Shown piece after piece: positions 63,321 to 64,000 of a stretch of 64,000 nucleotides of DNA. The DNA comes from Cunninghamella blakesleeana (lineage: Eukaryota > Mucoromycota > Mucoromycetes > Mucorales > Cunninghamellaceae): contig JAFCIZ010000006.1 in the NCBI GenBank assembly GCA_017871115.1, positions 930,001 through 994,000 on the forward strand, written 5' to 3'. The notes below the pieces were generated by a model, which was not told where the DNA came from, did no database searches, and saw nothing but the letters and a program-made list of their open reading frames with translations. How positions within the stretch are numbered: the stretch's first letter is position 1; each line of letters begins with the position of its first letter. The position numbers and the translations under genes are program-made.

Positions 63321-64000
63321 TTAAGTCCAACACCAAGCTCTCCCAGAACCATTTGCTGATATAATGGCTAATGAATCTAAAGTTGGGTGTACACTATTTA
63401 CTGCGGGTGTTGCAGTAATCCTATCTGGATCATACAAGTCAACAATTTTAGTTGCTGATTCTGCCGCATAGATGCTTGTTAAATGACGCAGGTCACCAAT
63501 TACAAAATGTGGATGGTCTATTCCAAAGCGTTTATTTTCATTCCATACTGTTCTAAATAATGTTACCCATCTATTTTTTTACAAAAAAAGAAAAAAGGTA
63601 AATAAATGATTGTTACTATTGATATTATCCTTATTTATTTTCATTTTCATTATAATAAACCTACTTTCCAGTATGACAGTTATGTCTGATTTTCTTTTTC
63701 AAATCCAATTGTAAGTTATCTTTGTTTAAATCAAATACTCTAAGAAAATCATCATAACATGAAGTAGATAAATACTTGCCATCAGGTGACCAAAAAGCAC
63801 TAGTTACTGCAAAACCATGTGTAAGTTCCTGTAAAGGAGTATAGCCAGCATCGTCATCATCATTATCTTTATTTTTTAAATTTCTAATATCCCATATCGT
63901 TGCTGTTCTATCATTGCTTGCTGCTACCATTAAGTTTGTATGTATTGGATTTATATTAATGCACCCGATTTTTTGATTTCTAAGAGTGATCACTGTATCC
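63321..64000 (-). CDS. CMR1: DNA damage-binding protein CMR1 (WDR76 family), C-terminal part
   Basis: Two exons in the window, >64000..63665 and 63570..63321, joining at Lys (AA|A). It shows the WD40 strands of CMR1/WDR76: KIGCININPIHTNLMVAASNDRTATIWDIRNL, GFAVTSAFWSPDGKYLSTSCYDDFLRVFDL, the family motif HNCHTGKWVTLFRTVW, HPHFVIGDL and the C-terminal ISANGSGRAWCWT. These blocks are typical for yeast Cmr1 and WDR76, which bind UV-damaged DNA and associate with the chaperone/chromatin machinery. Only the last three or so blades are present; the start lies beyond the window. The Asp/Asn insert between blades is lineage-specific. Confidence 0.94.

Overview
The window is nuclear DNA of an AT-rich, early-diverging filamentous fungus, most likely a Mucorales-type Mucoromycota (inference). 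The evidence is the short GT-AG introns, abundant (AT)n, (AAT)n and poly-A/T tracts, Asn/Gln/Ser/His homopolymers in proteins, and a gene set including a velvet factor, NST1, CMR1 and an SVP26-type protein. No plasmid, phage, CRISPR array, rRNA or intact transposon is visible. Gene models were built by hand from splice signals; exon phases close in every spliced model listed. Coordinates are genomic, and exon joins are given in the evidence fields.

Layout: 1-800 holds the N-terminal part of a long-chain acyl-CoA synthetase (-). 3046-3388 is a small C2HC-finger protein (+). 4510-6198 is an unusual TPR + metallo-beta-lactamase fusion (-). 6673-7506 is an orphan protein (+). 8712-12572 is a large Hos4/ANKRD11-like ankyrin protein (+, four exons). 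14866-16544 is a velvet regulator (+, nine exons). 17334-18457 is an SRF/MCM1-type MADS factor (+). 20518-21683 is YIH1/IMPACT (+), convergent with mitoribosomal mL60 (21986-22428, -), which is divergent from RRP1/Nop52 (22689-23845, +). 24223-25671 is SVP26/TEX261 (-). 26058-30806 is NST1 (-).

The second half holds: an orphan basic protein (31865-32419, +); an HTH + Myb factor (33260-34483, +); a Mpv17/PMP22-family membrane protein (35795-36655, -); a Bmt6-like rRNA methyltransferase (36833-38309, -) divergent from ERG26 (38506-39822, +); RPB3 (40141-42025, -); a 57-residue one-TM ORF (42442-42615, +); DCP1 (43297-45596, -); a Ser/Thr kinase (48431-49867, -); APN2 (51237-53446, +); a CYSTM protein with a remote last exon (53758-54454, -); ribosomal protein eL33 (54855-55655, +); a SAM-domain kinesin-13 with an apparent 11-nt microexon (56186-60267, -); an orphan Ser/Thr/Asn-rich protein (60886-62355, +); and the C-terminal part of CMR1/WDR76 (63321-64000, -).

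The genes are mostly unrelated housekeeping and regulatory loci, with no biosynthetic cluster or defence island. Themes that recur are chromatin and transcription control (Hos4-like, velvet, MADS, HTH-Myb, RPB3), ribosome biogenesis and translation (RRP1, Bmt6-like, eL33, mL60, YIH1), mRNA decay (DCP1), DNA repair (APN2, CMR1) and ER/sterol/lipid functions (SVP26, ERG26, acyl-CoA synthetase). The most unusual items are the TPR-metallohydrolase fusion, the HTH-Myb fusion, DCP1 with several leucine-rich short motifs, the microexon kinesin, the small membrane ORF, and a 2.8-kb gene-free block (45597-48430) with decayed repeat-like words.
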